From Saccharococcus thermophilus (GTDB lineage Bacteria; Bacillota; Bacilli; Bacillales; Anoxybacillaceae): DNA of 64,000 nt. The notes beneath the pieces were generated by a model. It saw nothing but the letters and a program-made list of their open reading frames with translations. It was not told the origin of the DNA and searched no databases. The position numbers were made by a program, and so were the translations under genes. Of this stretch, positions 21,158-31,619 are shown piece by piece; the stretch's first letter is position 1, and the number at the start of each line of letters is the position of its first letter. The stretch covers positions 558,001-622,000 of the forward strand of contig NZ_JAASRS010000001.1 of assembly GCF_011761475.1 (NCBI RefSeq), in the 5' to 3' direction.

Positions 21158-22570
21158 ATGGCAAAACAACAAATTGGCGTCATTGGGTTAGCAGTAATGG
21201 GAAAAAACCTTGCGTTAAATATCGAAAGCAAGGGATATTCCGTTGCCGTGTACAACCGTTCTCGGGAAAAAACGGACGAATTTTTGCAAGAAGCGCAAGG
21301 AAAAAATATTGTCGGTACATATAGCATCGAAGAATTTGTCAATGCGCTTGAAAAGCCGCGTAAAATTTTGTTAATGGTGAAAGCAGGCGCACCAACGGAT
21401 GCAACAATTGAACAATTAAAGCCATATCTAGAAAAAGGCGATATTTTAATCGACGGCGGCAATACGTATTTCAAAGATACACAACGCCGCAATAAAGAAT
21501 TAGCGGAACTTGGCATTCATTTTATCGGTACGGGCGTTTCCGGCGGCGAAGAAGGCGCGTTAAAAGGTCCGTCGATTATGCCTGGTGGCCAAAAAGAAGC
21601 ACATGAGCTTGTGCGCCCAATTTTTGAAGCGATCGCCGCGAAAGTGGACGGCGAGCCATGCACGACGTACATCGGTCCGGATGGCGCCGGCCACTATGTA
21701 AAAATGGTGCATAATGGCATTGAATACGGGGATATGCAGCTTATTGCCGAAGCGTACTTTTTATTAAAGCATGTTCTTGGTTTAAACGCGCAAGAATTGC
21801 ATGAAGTATTTGCTGAATGGAATAAAGGCGAATTAAACAGCTATTTAATTGAAATTACGGCTGATATTTTCACGAAAATCGATGAAGAAACAGGCAAGCC
21901 GCTTGTCGATGTCATTTTGGACAAGGCGGGTCAAAAAGGCACGGGAAAATGGACAAGCCAAAATGCGCTTGATTTAGGAGTGCCGCTTCCAATCATCACA
22001 GAATCGGTGTTTGCCCGCTTTATTTCAGCGATGAAAGATGAACGCGTGAAAGCAAGCAAGCTCCTTTCCGGTCCGGCGGTGAAGCCGTTTGAAGGCGACC
22101 GCGATCACTTTATCGAAGCGGTGCGCCGCGCGCTGTACATGAGCAAAATTTGTTCGTATGCCCAAGGCTTTGCGCAAATGAAAGCAGCGTCTGAGGAATA
22201 TAACTGGAACTTGCAGTACGGCAATATCGCGATGATTTTCCGCGGCGGCTGCATCATTCGCGCGCAATTTTTGCAAAAAATTAAAGAGGCGTACGACCGC
22301 GATCCGCAGCTGCCAAACTTATTGCTCGACCCGTATTTCAAAGACATCGTTGAAAATTATCAGGAAGCGCTGCGCGAAATTATTGCGGTGGCCGTGATGC
22401 GCGGGATTCCGGTTCCGGCATTCTCAAGCGCATTAGCTTATTACGACAGCTACCGGACGGAAACATTGCCGGCAAACTTAATTCAGGCACAGCGCGACTA
22501 TTTTGGTGCGCATACGTATGAGCGCATTGATAAAGAAGGCATTTTCCATACAGAGTGGCTGAAAAAATAA
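21158..22570 (+). CDS. gnd: 6-phosphogluconate dehydrogenase (decarboxylating)
   Basis: A 470-residue enzyme of the oxidative pentose phosphate pathway, converting 6-phosphogluconate to ribulose 5-phosphate and NADPH. It has the Rossmann motif [35 protein letters not shown], and the catalytic region [19 protein letters not shown]. The ATG at 21158 follows GAAAGGAACG and gives the family N-terminus. It starts only 62 bases after an IS256 end and lies inside the IS1634-bounded island with zwf. Confidence 0.97.
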   Translation: MAKQQIGVIGLAVMGKNLALNIESKGYSVAVYNRSREKTDEFLQEAQGKNIVGTYSIEEFVNALEKPRKILLMVKAGAPTDATIEQLKPYLEKGDILIDGGNTYFKDTQRRNKELAELGIHFIGTGVSGGEEGALKGPSIMPGGQKEAHELVRPIFEAIAAKVDGEPCTTYIGPDGAGHYVKMVHNGIEYGDMQLIAEAYFLLKHVLGLNAQELHEVFAEWNKGELNSYLIEITADIFTKIDEETGKPLVDVILDKAGQKGTGKWTSQNALDLGVPLPIITESVFARFISAMKDERVKASKLLSGPAVKPFEGDRDHFIEAVRRALYMSKICSYAQGFAQMKAASEEYNWNLQYGNIAMIFRGGCIIRAQFLQKIKEAYDRDPQLPNLLLDPYFKDIVENYQEALREIIAVAVMRGIPVPAFSSALAYYDSYRTETLPANLIQAQRDYFGAHTYERIDKEGIFHTEWLKK

Positions 22571-22578
22571 TAGAGGAA

Positions 22579-22614
22579 AACCCCAACCGTTTGGCGGTTG
22601 GGGTTATGTTTTTT
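22579..22614 (+). terminator. Terminator after gnd
   Basis: AACCCCAACCG / CGGTTGGGGTT stem with a 5-base loop, then TATGTTTTTT. Confidence 0.92.
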
Positions 22615-22651
22615 GTAAAGACGTTTTAGCGTCATTGCGGCCAAAAAGAGA

Positions 22652-22681
22652 AAGCACCCTTGGCTCAGGCTAAGGGTGCTT
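22652..22681 (-). terminator. Terminator after the cyclase gene (minus strand)
   Basis: On the minus strand, AAGCACCCTTAGC pairs with GCCAAGGGTGCTT and is followed by TCTCTTTTT. It lies between the convergent gnd and cyclase genes. Confidence 0.85.
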
Positions 22682-22691
22682 CATGTTTCTT

Positions 22692-23309
22692 TTATAAACT
22701 TTCCGTAAATAATAGTACACGCGCTGGCGCGGCGTCCGTGCCGACGAGTTTGAGCGGGGCGGCGACCATAAAGTACGAACCTTCTGGTACATCTTTTAGC
22801 CGCAGCCCTTCAATGACGATCACTCCCGCGGAAAATAACGTTTTATGCGTCGGGTGCCCCTGCTGGCTCCGTTCAATGCCTAAGGCGTCGATGCCAACTC
22901 CGCGTACCTTTTGATCGGCAAGGTATCGCGCTGCATCTTCGGCAACGTAAATGAATTCAAAATTAAACGCGTCTTCTAGCGAGTTTTTCGTCTTGAATAA
23001 GACAAAATCGTTTTCTTGAATATCTAACGCTGCGATGTCGTCTTTTGTAATTTTGTCGTTCACATGCGTCAAATCAAACAATTTGCATGGACCGACGAGG
23101 CGGTCGAGGGAAATCGTTTCAAACGTGTCGCCGCCTTTGACCATATGGAGCGGCGCGTCAATGTGCGTGCCGGTATGCACATCCATGTCGATGCGCGATT
23201 CGGTCACATAATCATTAGTCACGCTCGTCAGTTTCGGCTGTTTTTCCGTTTTGTTTTTATACACCGGCATTCCTTCAAAAATCGGTGCGGTCACGTCATA
23301 AAATTTCAT
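22692..23309 (-). CDS. Cyclase/arylformamidase-family metal hydrolase (KynB-like)
   Basis: A 205-residue protein of the cyclase family, which includes kynurenine formamidase and isatin hydrolase. The metal-binding motif HTGTHIDAPLH is present near residue 45-55, followed by GVGIDALGIE and a C-terminal PLKLVGTDAAPARV. No other tryptophan-catabolism gene is nearby, so the substrate is open. It is transcribed in the same direction as zwf, 20 bases after the zwf stop, and may be co-transcribed with it. Confidence 0.8.
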   Translation of the reverse strand: MKFYDVTAPIFEGMPVYKNKTEKQPKLTSVTNDYVTESRIDMDVHTGTHIDAPLHMVKGGDTFETISLDRLVGPCKLFDLTHVNDKITKDDIAALDIQENDFVLFKTKNSLEDAFNFEFIYVAEDAARYLADQKVRGVGIDALGIERSQQGHPTHKTLFSAGVIVIEGLRLKDVPEGSYFMVAAPLKLVGTDAAPARVLLFTESL

Positions 23310-23329
23310 CGTTTTATTAGCTCCCTTCG

Positions 23330-24820
23330 TTATTGTTTAGGGTGGTAAATCGGCCACCAATGAAATCCGTCTTTTGCTAGAAGCATATCGGATGCTTTCG
23401 GTCCCATCGAGCCAGCTTCATAGTTTGGAAAATCATCGGCTTTTGTGTTTTCCCATACTTCGGAAATCGGATCGACAAACTGCCACGACGCGGCTACTTC
23501 GTCCCAGTGCGTAAAGTTGGTGGCGTCGCCGCGCATGCAGTCATACAACAGTTTTTCATACGCTTCCGGCGTGTTAATGCCATCGATGCAGTTGTAGCAG
23601 TAGTCTAATTCAATCGGAGCTGTTTTCATGATTTCGCCGCTTTTTTTGCCGTTTAAATGAAGGGTGATGCCTTCATCCGGCTGAATGTGAATAATCAATA
23701 AGTTTGGCTGGATTTTTTCATTTGTTCGATAATACAAGTTCATAGGTATATCTTTAAATTGAACAACAATTTTCGTTGATTTTTCCGCCATCCGTTTGCC
23801 GGTGCGAATGTAAAATGGCACGCCGGCCCAGCGGAAATTGTCGATCATCAGCTTTCCAGCAACAAATGTTTCGGTGTTGGAGTTTGGATCGACGTTGTTC
23901 TCTTCGCGATAGCCGATGACTTCTTTTCCGTTCACCACGCCTCTGCCGTATTGACCGCGCACAAAATATTGATCTACTTCGTCATGGGAAATCGGGCGAA
24001 GCGCGCGCAGCACTTTCACTTTTTCGTTGCGGATGTCATCGGTCGTCAGTTTAATCGGCGGCTCCATCGCCAAGAGCGCGACCATCTGCAGCATATGGTT
24101 TTGCACCATATCGCGCAGCGCCCCTGAATGGTCGTAATAGCGACCGCGGTCCTCGACGCCAAGCGTTTCGCTTGAGGTAATTTGAATGTTGGAAATAAAA
24201 CGGTTGTTCCAAAGCGGTTCGAAAATCGCGTTCGAAAAACGGATGACTTCAATGTTTTGCACCATTTCTTTGCCAAGATAATGGTCGATCCGGTAAATTT
24301 CGTTTTCCGAAAATGCTTGGCGAATTTCTTCATTCAGTTTGCGGGCGCTTTCGAAATCATGACCAAACGGTTTTTCAATGACGAGGCGCTTCCAGCCGTT
24401 GGTTGCCGTGAGGCCTTCCGATTTTAGACGCGATGTAACCGTACCGAAAAATTCGGGCGCCATCGCCAAATAAAAAATGCGGTTTCCATCGCTATGGTAT
24501 ATGCCATCAAGCTCCTCAAGCAGCGACTTTAGCTGTTGATAGGAGGCGGTATCGGTCACATCAAACGGATGATAATAAAAATGGGATACGAATTGCTCAT
24601 GGTTTAGCTCTTGCTGGAGCGCGTTTTCTATCGATTCGCGGACATAGTTGCGAAATTCGTCATTGGACAGCGGTCGGCGTGCGACTCCGACAACCGCAAA
24701 CTCCTCAGACAAATTTCCTTTTTCGTATAAGCGGTAAATGGAGGGGAATAGTTTGCGCTTTGCCAAATCCCCCGTAGCGCCAAAAATCACGATTAATGAT
24801 TTCGGATTCATGTTGTTCAC
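23330..24820 (-). CDS. zwf: Glucose-6-phosphate 1-dehydrogenase
   Basis: A 496-residue enzyme giving 6-phosphogluconolactone and NADPH, the first step of the oxidative pentose phosphate pathway. The nucleotide motif GATGDLAKRKLFPS and the active-site motif RIDHYLGKEMVQN are intact. The GTG start at 24820 has GAGG 8 bases ahead. It converges on gnd, with the cyclase gene between them. Its upstream region is cut by IS1634 copy 2 130 bases from the start. Confidence 0.97.
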   Translation of the reverse strand: MNNMNPKSLIVIFGATGDLAKRKLFPSIYRLYEKGNLSEEFAVVGVARRPLSNDEFRNYVRESIENALQQELNHEQFVSHFYYHPFDVTDTASYQQLKSLLEELDGIYHSDGNRIFYLAMAPEFFGTVTSRLKSEGLTATNGWKRLVIEKPFGHDFESARKLNEEIRQAFSENEIYRIDHYLGKEMVQNIEVIRFSNAIFEPLWNNRFISNIQITSSETLGVEDRGRYYDHSGALRDMVQNHMLQMVALLAMEPPIKLTTDDIRNEKVKVLRALRPISHDEVDQYFVRGQYGRGVVNGKEVIGYREENNVDPNSNTETFVAGKLMIDNFRWAGVPFYIRTGKRMAEKSTKIVVQFKDIPMNLYYRTNEKIQPNLLIIHIQPDEGITLHLNGKKSGEIMKTAPIELDYCYNCIDGINTPEAYEKLLYDCMRGDATNFTHWDEVAASWQFVDPISEVWENTKADDFPNYEAGSMGPKASDMLLAKDGFHWWPIYHPKQ

Positions 24821-24949
24821 GGTATGTACCTCGCTTTAGCCAAATTTGTTTCTTCAAATAAATAATTGTAGAGATTTATGGCGGTGAACGCAAACATTTT
24901 AGTGTTTTATTATAAAAGAGTGTTGAAATAGACCGGCAAACATTGGTAC

Positions 24950-26836
24950 CTCACATTTCGCACCCTCTCGACGAAAATCGGGAGGATTTTTTCGTTCCGA
25001 TGTCGAATGAATCCTTGACACACAAGGAACGTAAAGGAGTTTTTCACTTATGAACGTTCAAGTCAAAAAGGTCTATCGCAATTCTTATTTGAATATAATA
25101 AGTGCCCTATTCAAGAAACTGGGTCTGCCTCAATTGATTGACCATCTCGTGCCCGTCGATCCGCAGTGCCAAACGCGAGTCAGCGATGCCGTTCAGGCCA
25201 TCCTCTACAATGTGTTTGACGGCCGGCAAGCCCTTGTTCACTTGGAACATTGGGCTCAGGAGGTCGATTGTGAGAAACTCATCCGTCCCGATCTCCATCC
25301 TTCCTGGTTGAACGACGATGCGTTGGCCCGTCATCTCGATCGCCTGTATGAGGCTGGCATTCACAACGTCATCAGCACTTGCTTGATTCATATTTATCGA
25401 AAAGAAGGCCTTTCCCTCCGAGCCTTCCACGCCGATACGACGGACAAGACCGTTTACGGCGCGTATGAATCGGCCTCGTTAGAGGCCTTACAAATCACAC
25501 ATGGCTACAACCGCCATCATCGTTGGCAAAAACAGATCGGTTTCGGACTGGTCGGCAACGAGGACGGCATCCCGTTTTACGGCGATGTGCACGATGGCAA
25601 CCTGCCCGATAAAACATGGAATCCCGAGGTGCTGTCTCGTGTCCATGAACAGCTGAAGCAGGCCAAAATCGAAGACGAATGGATTTACGTGGCCGATTCC
25701 GCCGCGATGACGAAAGAGACCCTGGCGCAAACCAAAGCGGCCAACGCCTTTTTGATCACCAGAGGCCCTTCGTCGCTCCGGATCGTGAAAACCGCGCTGG
25801 CCGAAGCGGATGCTGAGGACACGACGTGGAGCGATCCCTTTACGTTGGCGGAGAGAAACGGCGCCACGTACCGGGTATGGGAAACGGCCTCGACGTATGA
25901 AGGCCACCCCGTTCGGCTGATCGTTGTTGAATCGAGCGCGCTCGACCAGCGAAAAGGAAAGACGCTTGAAAAAGAACGAACCAAAGAAGCGGAGCTTCTT
26001 CGCGAGGAACAAGCCCGTTGGGAGCGTCACCCCTTCTCCTGCCGGGAAGATGCCGAACAAGCCTTGGCGTCCCTCAAGGCGTCCCTTCGCCCCCGGTTTC
26101 ATCGGGTTGAGGCCGCGGTCGAAGAGATCGTACGCCTGAAAAAACGGCGCGGACGGCCGAAAAAAGGGGCGGAACCCGAGGTGGAGACGCTGTATTTCTT
26201 GCACCTTGACGTCGAATTCGACCAAGACGCGTGGGAACAGGCGAGACGGAAAGCGTCCCGGTTTGTCCTTGTCACGACCGTTCCGAAGGAATGGAAGGGC
26301 CAACCCATGGATGCCCAAGAGATCTTGAAGCTGTATAAAGGGCAGATCTCGGTGGAAATGAACTTCGCTTTTTTGAAAGATCCGTTTTTCACGGATGAGA
26401 TTTACGTCAAAAAACCAGAACGGGTCGCAGTATTAGGCTATTTGTTTCTGTTGGCCTTGGCTATTTACCGCGTTTTTCAGCGCCGAGTGCGTCAGTTTAT
26501 TACTCCAGAACACCCGTTGAAGGGTCCTGGAGGCCGCAAGCTGACCCGGCCGACGGGACAGGCGATTTTTCAGCTGTTTCAATATGTGAACGTCGTCCTG
26601 TTCAAGCTGCCGGATGGGCGCATCCAACGCTCACTGGATCGCTCCCTTACCCCTGATCAGCGAAGGATTCTGCAGGGATTGGGCATGGATGAGAGCATCT
26701 ACGTGTAACGTGATACGGAACGACCAGCGATGGTAAAAAAAGGATTGCCATCGCTCGTTGTGTTGGTCAAAAAGTTATTCTGAAAAACTAAATAAAAAAT
26801 CCTTTGTTTTGACCTTGTTAGGGTGCGAAATGTGAG
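24950..26836 (+). mobile_element. IS1634-type insertion sequence, copy 2
   Basis: Same 1887-bp element as at 18714-20600, in the same orientation, with the same perfect 17-bp inverted repeats. Spot checks along the DNA showed no difference. The left flank (TTGGTAC) and right flank (GAAGAA) are not direct repeats of each other. Confidence 0.92.
25050..26708 (+). CDS. IS1634-family transposase, copy 2
   Basis: 552 residues, identical to the copy 1 transposase, with all three catalytic regions intact. Two functional, identical copies in direct orientation about 6.2 kb apart make deletion or looping-out of gnd-zwf by homologous recombination possible. Confidence 0.93.
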   Translation: MNVQVKKVYRNSYLNIISALFKKLGLPQLIDHLVPVDPQCQTRVSDAVQAILYNVFDGRQALVHLEHWAQEVDCEKLIRPDLHPSWLNDDALARHLDRLYEAGIHNVISTCLIHIYRKEGLSLRAFHADTTDKTVYGAYESASLEALQITHGYNRHHRWQKQIGFGLVGNEDGIPFYGDVHDGNLPDKTWNPEVLSRVHEQLKQAKIEDEWIYVADSAAMTKETLAQTKAANAFLITRGPSSLRIVKTALAEADAEDTTWSDPFTLAERNGATYRVWETASTYEGHPVRLIVVESSALDQRKGKTLEKERTKEAELLREEQARWERHPFSCREDAEQALASLKASLRPRFHRVEAAVEEIVRLKKRRGRPKKGAEPEVETLYFLHLDVEFDQDAWEQARRKASRFVLVTTVPKEWKGQPMDAQEILKLYKGQISVEMNFAFLKDPFFTDEIYVKKPERVAVLGYLFLLALAIYRVFQRRVRQFITPEHPLKGPGGRKLTRPTGQAIFQLFQYVNVVLFKLPDGRIQRSLDRSLTPDQRRILQGLGMDESIYV

Positions 26837-27006
26837 GAAGAAAACAACTAGACGAGGAGTAAAAAATTTTGTAATATTATATTAAATTAAAAATAGTTTT
26901 ATTATTGTGTTATTTGAAAAAATATATAGAAAGGGTGTGGCAAAAGAGAGAAAAAACGCACTCATTAAACTGAATTTTTTGAAAAATTACAATGGGGGGA
27001 CAAAGG

Positions 27007-28197
27007 ATGAAGAAGAAAAGATTAGCTAGTATTTTTCTATCACTGGCATTAACTGCTGGTGTCATGGCAGGATGCTCAGGACAGCAGGCGACAAACAACT
27101 CCTTAGGCGGCAGCAGTGGAGGAGGCGGCGATACGATTAAAATTGGCGCCGATCTTGAATTATCCGGCGGAGTTGCTTCATTTGGACAGTCGATTGCCGA
27201 AGGATTGGATCTAGCCTTGGAAGAAATAAACAAAGAAGGTGTCAATGGAAAGAAACTGGAACTTGTGAAAGTAGACAACAAATCGGATGCAGCCGAAGCG
27301 ACGAACGGCGCGATCAAGCTCATTAGCCAGGACAAAGTAGCAGCGATTATTGGGGCGGCAACAAGCACCAACACGCTGGCACAAGTCCAAGTGGCACAAG
27401 ACAACAAAATTCCGTTAATTACGCCAACGGGAACAAACCCTACGATTACGAATAAAGACGGCAAAGTAAATGATTTCGTATTCCGGACATGCTTTATTGA
27501 TCCTTTCCAAGGGAAAGTCGCCGCGAAATTTGCGCTCAATAATTTAAAAGTAAAAAATGCCGCGGTGCTGATTGACAGCTCCAGCGACTATTCGAAAGGG
27601 CTTGCTGCTGCGTTTAAAGAAGTGTTTGAAAAAGAAGGCGGCAAAATTGTAGCGGAAGAAGCTTACGTCGCCAAAGACACGGATTTCCGCGCTACGCTTA
27701 CCCGCATCAAAGCGGCTAATCCGGAATTCATTTTCTTGCCTGGCTATTATGAAGAAGTAGGCCTTATCGTCAAACAGGCGCGTGAGCTCGGCATTAATGT
27801 GCCGATTATGGGCGGTGATGGATGGGATTCACCGAAATTGGTGGAAATCGCTGGGAAAGACGCATTGAATAATACGTTTATTACAAACCACTATTCTTCG
27901 AATGACCCAGATCAAAAAATCCAAAATTTCGTAAAAGCATTTAAAGCGAAATACAATAAATCTCCAGATGCCTTCAATGCGCTTGGATATGATACGGCAT
28001 ATTTCCTTGCTGACGCCATCAAACGTGCCGGAAGCGCAGACCCGGTGAAAATTAAAGACGCTCTTGCGCAAACGAAAGATCTCTCCCTTGTATCGGGAAT
28101 GTTGACGCTGGATAAAAACCATGATCCAGTGAAATCTGTTACGATTCTCGAATATAAGGACGGTCAGCAACAATTCAAAACAAAAGTGAATCCATAA
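27007..28197 (+). CDS. livK: Branched-chain amino-acid-type ABC substrate-binding lipoprotein
   Basis: A 396-residue LivJ/LivK-type periplasmic-binding lipoprotein. The signal peptide ends in a lipobox-like VMAGC, followed by a serine-glycine linker. The mature part begins TIKIGADLELSGGVASFGQ, the usual opening of type I binding proteins. GGGGGGACAAAGG precedes the ATG. It heads the five-gene liv-type operon. Substrate is a branched-chain or related amino acid by family only. Confidence 0.9.
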   Translation: MKKKRLASIFLSLALTAGVMAGCSGQQATNNSLGGSSGGGGDTIKIGADLELSGGVASFGQSIAEGLDLALEEINKEGVNGKKLELVKVDNKSDAAEATNGAIKLISQDKVAAIIGAATSTNTLAQVQVAQDNKIPLITPTGTNPTITNKDGKVNDFVFRTCFIDPFQGKVAAKFALNNLKVKNAAVLIDSSSDYSKGLAAAFKEVFEKEGGKIVAEEAYVAKDTDFRATLTRIKAANPEFIFLPGYYEEVGLIVKQARELGINVPIMGGDGWDSPKLVEIAGKDALNNTFITNHYSSNDPDQKIQNFVKAFKAKYNKSPDAFNALGYDTAYFLADAIKRAGSADPVKIKDALAQTKDLSLVSGMLTLDKNHDPVKSVTILEYKDGQQQFKTKVNP

Positions 28198-28210
28198 TAT
28201 CATGCAGAGG

Positions 28211-28244
28211 ATAGGGGGTACGCCCCCTATTCCAAATTTTTTCT
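28211..28244 (+). terminator. Hairpin between livK and livH
   Basis: ATAGGGGG-TACG-CCCCCTAT, a near-perfect palindrome, followed by TCCAAATTTTTTC. Placed inside the operon, it may lower expression of the permease genes relative to the binding protein or stabilise the livK message. Confidence 0.75.
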
Positions 28245-28282
28245 AAACAAAAGAAACAGTCTTCTTTAAGGAGAGTGCGAAT

Positions 28283-29161
28283 ATGGAACTCATTCAGCAA
28301 CTAGTTAACGGGATTTCACTCGGAAGCATCTATGCACTGATTGCGCTTGGATATACGATGGTATATGGAATTGTGCGCCTCATTAATTTTGCGCACGGCG
28401 ATGTATTTATGATCGGTTCTTTCGTTGGATTTTATGCTGTCACAGCCTTGCATGTAGGGTTTTTTCCAGCACTTCTCCTAGCAATGGCCGCTTGTGCGGT
28501 TTTAGGGGTATGCATTGAAAGGATAGCTTATAAACCGTTACGGAACGCCACTAGAATAGCGGTGCTGATCACTGCGATCGGAGTTTCGCTTTTGATTGAA
28601 TACGGAACCATTTATCTGCGTGGTGCTCAGCCAGAAGCGTATCCTAGCACATTGCTTCCTGATAAAAAACTGGAGATATTTGGCGTCATTATCAACAGTC
28701 AATCGCTATTGATCCTTGGGACGTCCATTGTACTAATGATTCTCCTTCAGCTGATCGTGTATAAAACAAAAATAGGAAAGGCGATGCGCGCTGTTTCGCA
28801 TGATGCAGAAGCCGCCCGCTTGATGGGGATTAATGTGGATAATACGATATCAGCCACATTTGCTGTCGGTTCCGCTTTGGCGGGCGCAGCAGGCGTTATT
28901 TTTGGCATTTACTATATCAAAATCGAACCGCTAATGGGAATTATACCTGGGTTAAAAGCTTTCGTAGCTGCGGTGTTAGGTGGAATCGGCATTATTCCAG
29001 GTGCAATGGTTGGCGGCCTGGTGCTTGGCGTCATCGAATCACTCGTAAGCGGCCTTGGTTATTCGCTTTGGCGCGATGGAGCGGCTTTTATCATTCTTAT
29101 TTTAATTCTCATTTTCCGGCCGGCCGGATTATTCGGTAAAAACGTAAGAGAAAAAGTGTAA
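28283..29161 (+). CDS. livH: ABC transporter permease LivH-type
   Basis: A 292-residue permease with about eight hydrophobic segments. It begins LIQQLVNGISLGSIYALIALGYTMVYG, the LivH N-terminal signature, and has RAVSHDAEAARLMGINV in the cytoplasmic coupling loop. AAGGAGAGTGCGAAT precedes the ATG. livM follows after 16 bases. Confidence 0.93.
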   Translation: MELIQQLVNGISLGSIYALIALGYTMVYGIVRLINFAHGDVFMIGSFVGFYAVTALHVGFFPALLLAMAACAVLGVCIERIAYKPLRNATRIAVLITAIGVSLLIEYGTIYLRGAQPEAYPSTLLPDKKLEIFGVIINSQSLLILGTSIVLMILLQLIVYKTKIGKAMRAVSHDAEAARLMGINVDNTISATFAVGSALAGAAGVIFGIYYIKIEPLMGIIPGLKAFVAAVLGGIGIIPGAMVGGLVLGVIESLVSGLGYSLWRDGAAFIILILILIFRPAGLFGKNVREKV

Positions 29162-29177
29162 AGGATGGTAGGGAGCA

Positions 29178-30152
29178 ATGGCAACTTGGAAGCGGACAAG
29201 TGGATTTTGGATCTCCATTGTATTGGCACTGATCTTTTTTGTTGTGGTTCAGGTGTTAATATCTGGACAAATACTCAATTCTTTTTATATCAATACGTTA
29301 TTTTTCATGGTCATTAATATTATACTCGCTGTCAGCCTTCATTTAATCATCGGGGTCACGGGGCAGTTTTCCATTGGCCATGCGGGATTTTTTGCCGTGG
29401 GAGCCTATGCATCGGCGATTATGACAATGAAGCTGCAGATGCCGTTTGCGCTTGCATTGCTTGTTGGCGGCATTGCTGCTGCGGTAGCCGGGCTTTTGAT
29501 TGGTATTCCTAGCCTTCGGTTAAAGGGCGATTATTTAGCGATTGCTACGCTTGGTTTTGGGGAAATCGTACGAATCACCTTGCTAAACGTGGATTATGTT
29601 GGCGGCGCCAGCGGTATGATGGTAACCAACCTCACAACTTGGCCATGGGTGTTTGCCTGCCTGCTTATTACGATTATTGTCATTGCCAATTTTACGAATT
29701 CGACCCATGGACGGGCCTGCATCTCGATTCGAGAGGATGAAATCGCGGCGGATTCGATGGGAATTAACACGACGTATTATAAAGTAGCCGCTTTTGTCAT
29801 CGGGTCTTTTTTTGCTGGAATTGCGGGATGTCTTTATGCCCATCATTTTTATATTATTCAGCCGACTAACTTTGGCTTTTTGAAATCATTTGATATTTTG
29901 ATTTTTGTCGTGCTTGGCGGACTTGGAAGCATGTCTGGCGCGGTGATCGCTGCTATCTTATTAACGGTTGTCTCGACATTCCTGCAAGATTATCCAGAAA
30001 CTCGGATGATTATCTATAGCATTGTTCTTATTTTAGTTATGTTGTACCGTCCGAAAGGATTGTTAGGCACAAAAGAATTGACATCTTTCTTTAAGCTGCG
30101 CAGAGCGACGGAAGGGGGAATCGGAAATGACAACAAGCACACCGTTGCTTAA
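29178..30152 (+). CDS. livM: ABC transporter permease LivM-type
   Basis: A 324-residue permease with multiple transmembrane helices and the LivM motif GQFSIGHAGFFAVGAYASA. The coupling loop ISIREDEIAADSMGINTTYYK is present. Its 3' end overlaps livG by 26 bases, indicating coupled translation. Confidence 0.93.
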   Translation: MATWKRTSGFWISIVLALIFFVVVQVLISGQILNSFYINTLFFMVINIILAVSLHLIIGVTGQFSIGHAGFFAVGAYASAIMTMKLQMPFALALLVGGIAAAVAGLLIGIPSLRLKGDYLAIATLGFGEIVRITLLNVDYVGGASGMMVTNLTTWPWVFACLLITIIVIANFTNSTHGRACISIREDEIAADSMGINTTYYKVAAFVIGSFFAGIAGCLYAHHFYIIQPTNFGFLKSFDILIFVVLGGLGSMSGAVIAAILLTVVSTFLQDYPETRMIIYSIVLILVMLYRPKGLLGTKELTSFFKLRRATEGGIGNDNKHTVA

Positions 30153-30906
30153 AGCGGAACACGTCGGCATTCAATTTGGCGGGCTGAGAGCTTTATCTGA
30201 CGTCAATATGGAATTGAAAAAGGGAGAATTAGTTGGACTCATAGGACCAAACGGGGCAGGGAAAACCACTTTTTTTAACTTGTTAACAGGCGTCTACGAA
30301 CCGACCGAAGGAAGCATTGTGCTTGACAACGAAAAGCTAAACGGTCTGCCGCCATATAAAATTACACGCAAAGGAATCAGCCGTACATTCCAAAATATTC
30401 GGCTGTTTGGGGAGCTTTCCGTATTGGATAATGTAAAAGTCGCCTATCACTCTCTCGCTCGCCATTCTATTTTTAGCTCGATCTTTCGCCTTCCTTCCCA
30501 TTTTGCTGGCGAAAAAGAAATAGAAGAAAAAGCGGTAGAATTTTTAAAGATTTTTAAGCTCGAACATGTTATGTATGAAAAGGCGAAAAATTTGCCATAT
30601 GGACAGCAACGCCGTTTAGAAATTGCCAGAGCTCTTGCCGCGCATCCGAAGCTGCTTTTGCTTGATGAGCCTGCGGCAGGCATGAATCCGCAGGAAACGA
30701 GAGAATTAATGAGCTTGATTGCTTTTATCAGAGAGAAGTTTGGTTTGACCATTTTGCTTATTGAGCATGATATGTCTCTCGTGATGGGGATATGTGAACG
30801 AATTTATGTGCTTGACCATGGACAGATGATCGCGCATGGCACACCGGAGGAAGTAAGAAATAATCCTAAAGTAATCGAGGCATATCTTGGCGAGGAGGTT
30901 TCTTAA
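30127..30906 (+). CDS. livG: ABC transporter ATP-binding protein LivG-type
   Basis: A 259-residue ATPase. Walker A is [12 protein letters not shown], a LivG-type [12 protein letters not shown] segment follows, the signature region is [16 protein letters not shown], and Walker B is [13 protein letters not shown]. It starts within livM and is followed at once by livF. Confidence 0.93.
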   Translation: MTTSTPLLKAEHVGIQFGGLRALSDVNMELKKGELVGLIGPNGAGKTTFFNLLTGVYEPTEGSIVLDNEKLNGLPPYKITRKGISRTFQNIRLFGELSVLDNVKVAYHSLARHSIFSSIFRLPSHFAGEKEIEEKAVEFLKIFKLEHVMYEKAKNLPYGQQRRLEIARALAAHPKLLLLDEPAAGMNPQETRELMSLIAFIREKFGLTILLIEHDMSLVMGICERIYVLDHGQMIAHGTPEEVRNNPKVIEAYLGEEVS

Positions 30907-30907
30907 C

Positions 30908-31615
<708 letters not shown>

Positions 31616-31619
31616 ACCT

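Larger units (their letters stand above)
18708..26842. mobile_element. IS-bounded composite island carrying gnd and zwf
   Basis: Two identical 1887-bp IS copies in the same orientation enclose 4.35 kb with an IS256-type remnant, gnd, a cyclase gene and zwf. The six bases outside the left copy (18708-18713) and outside the right copy (26837-26842) are both GAAGAA, the target-duplication size of IS1634-type elements. The inner edges do not match each other. This fits either transposition of the whole block as one unit or integration of an IS-bounded circle into a single resident IS copy by homologous recombination. Confidence 0.75.
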
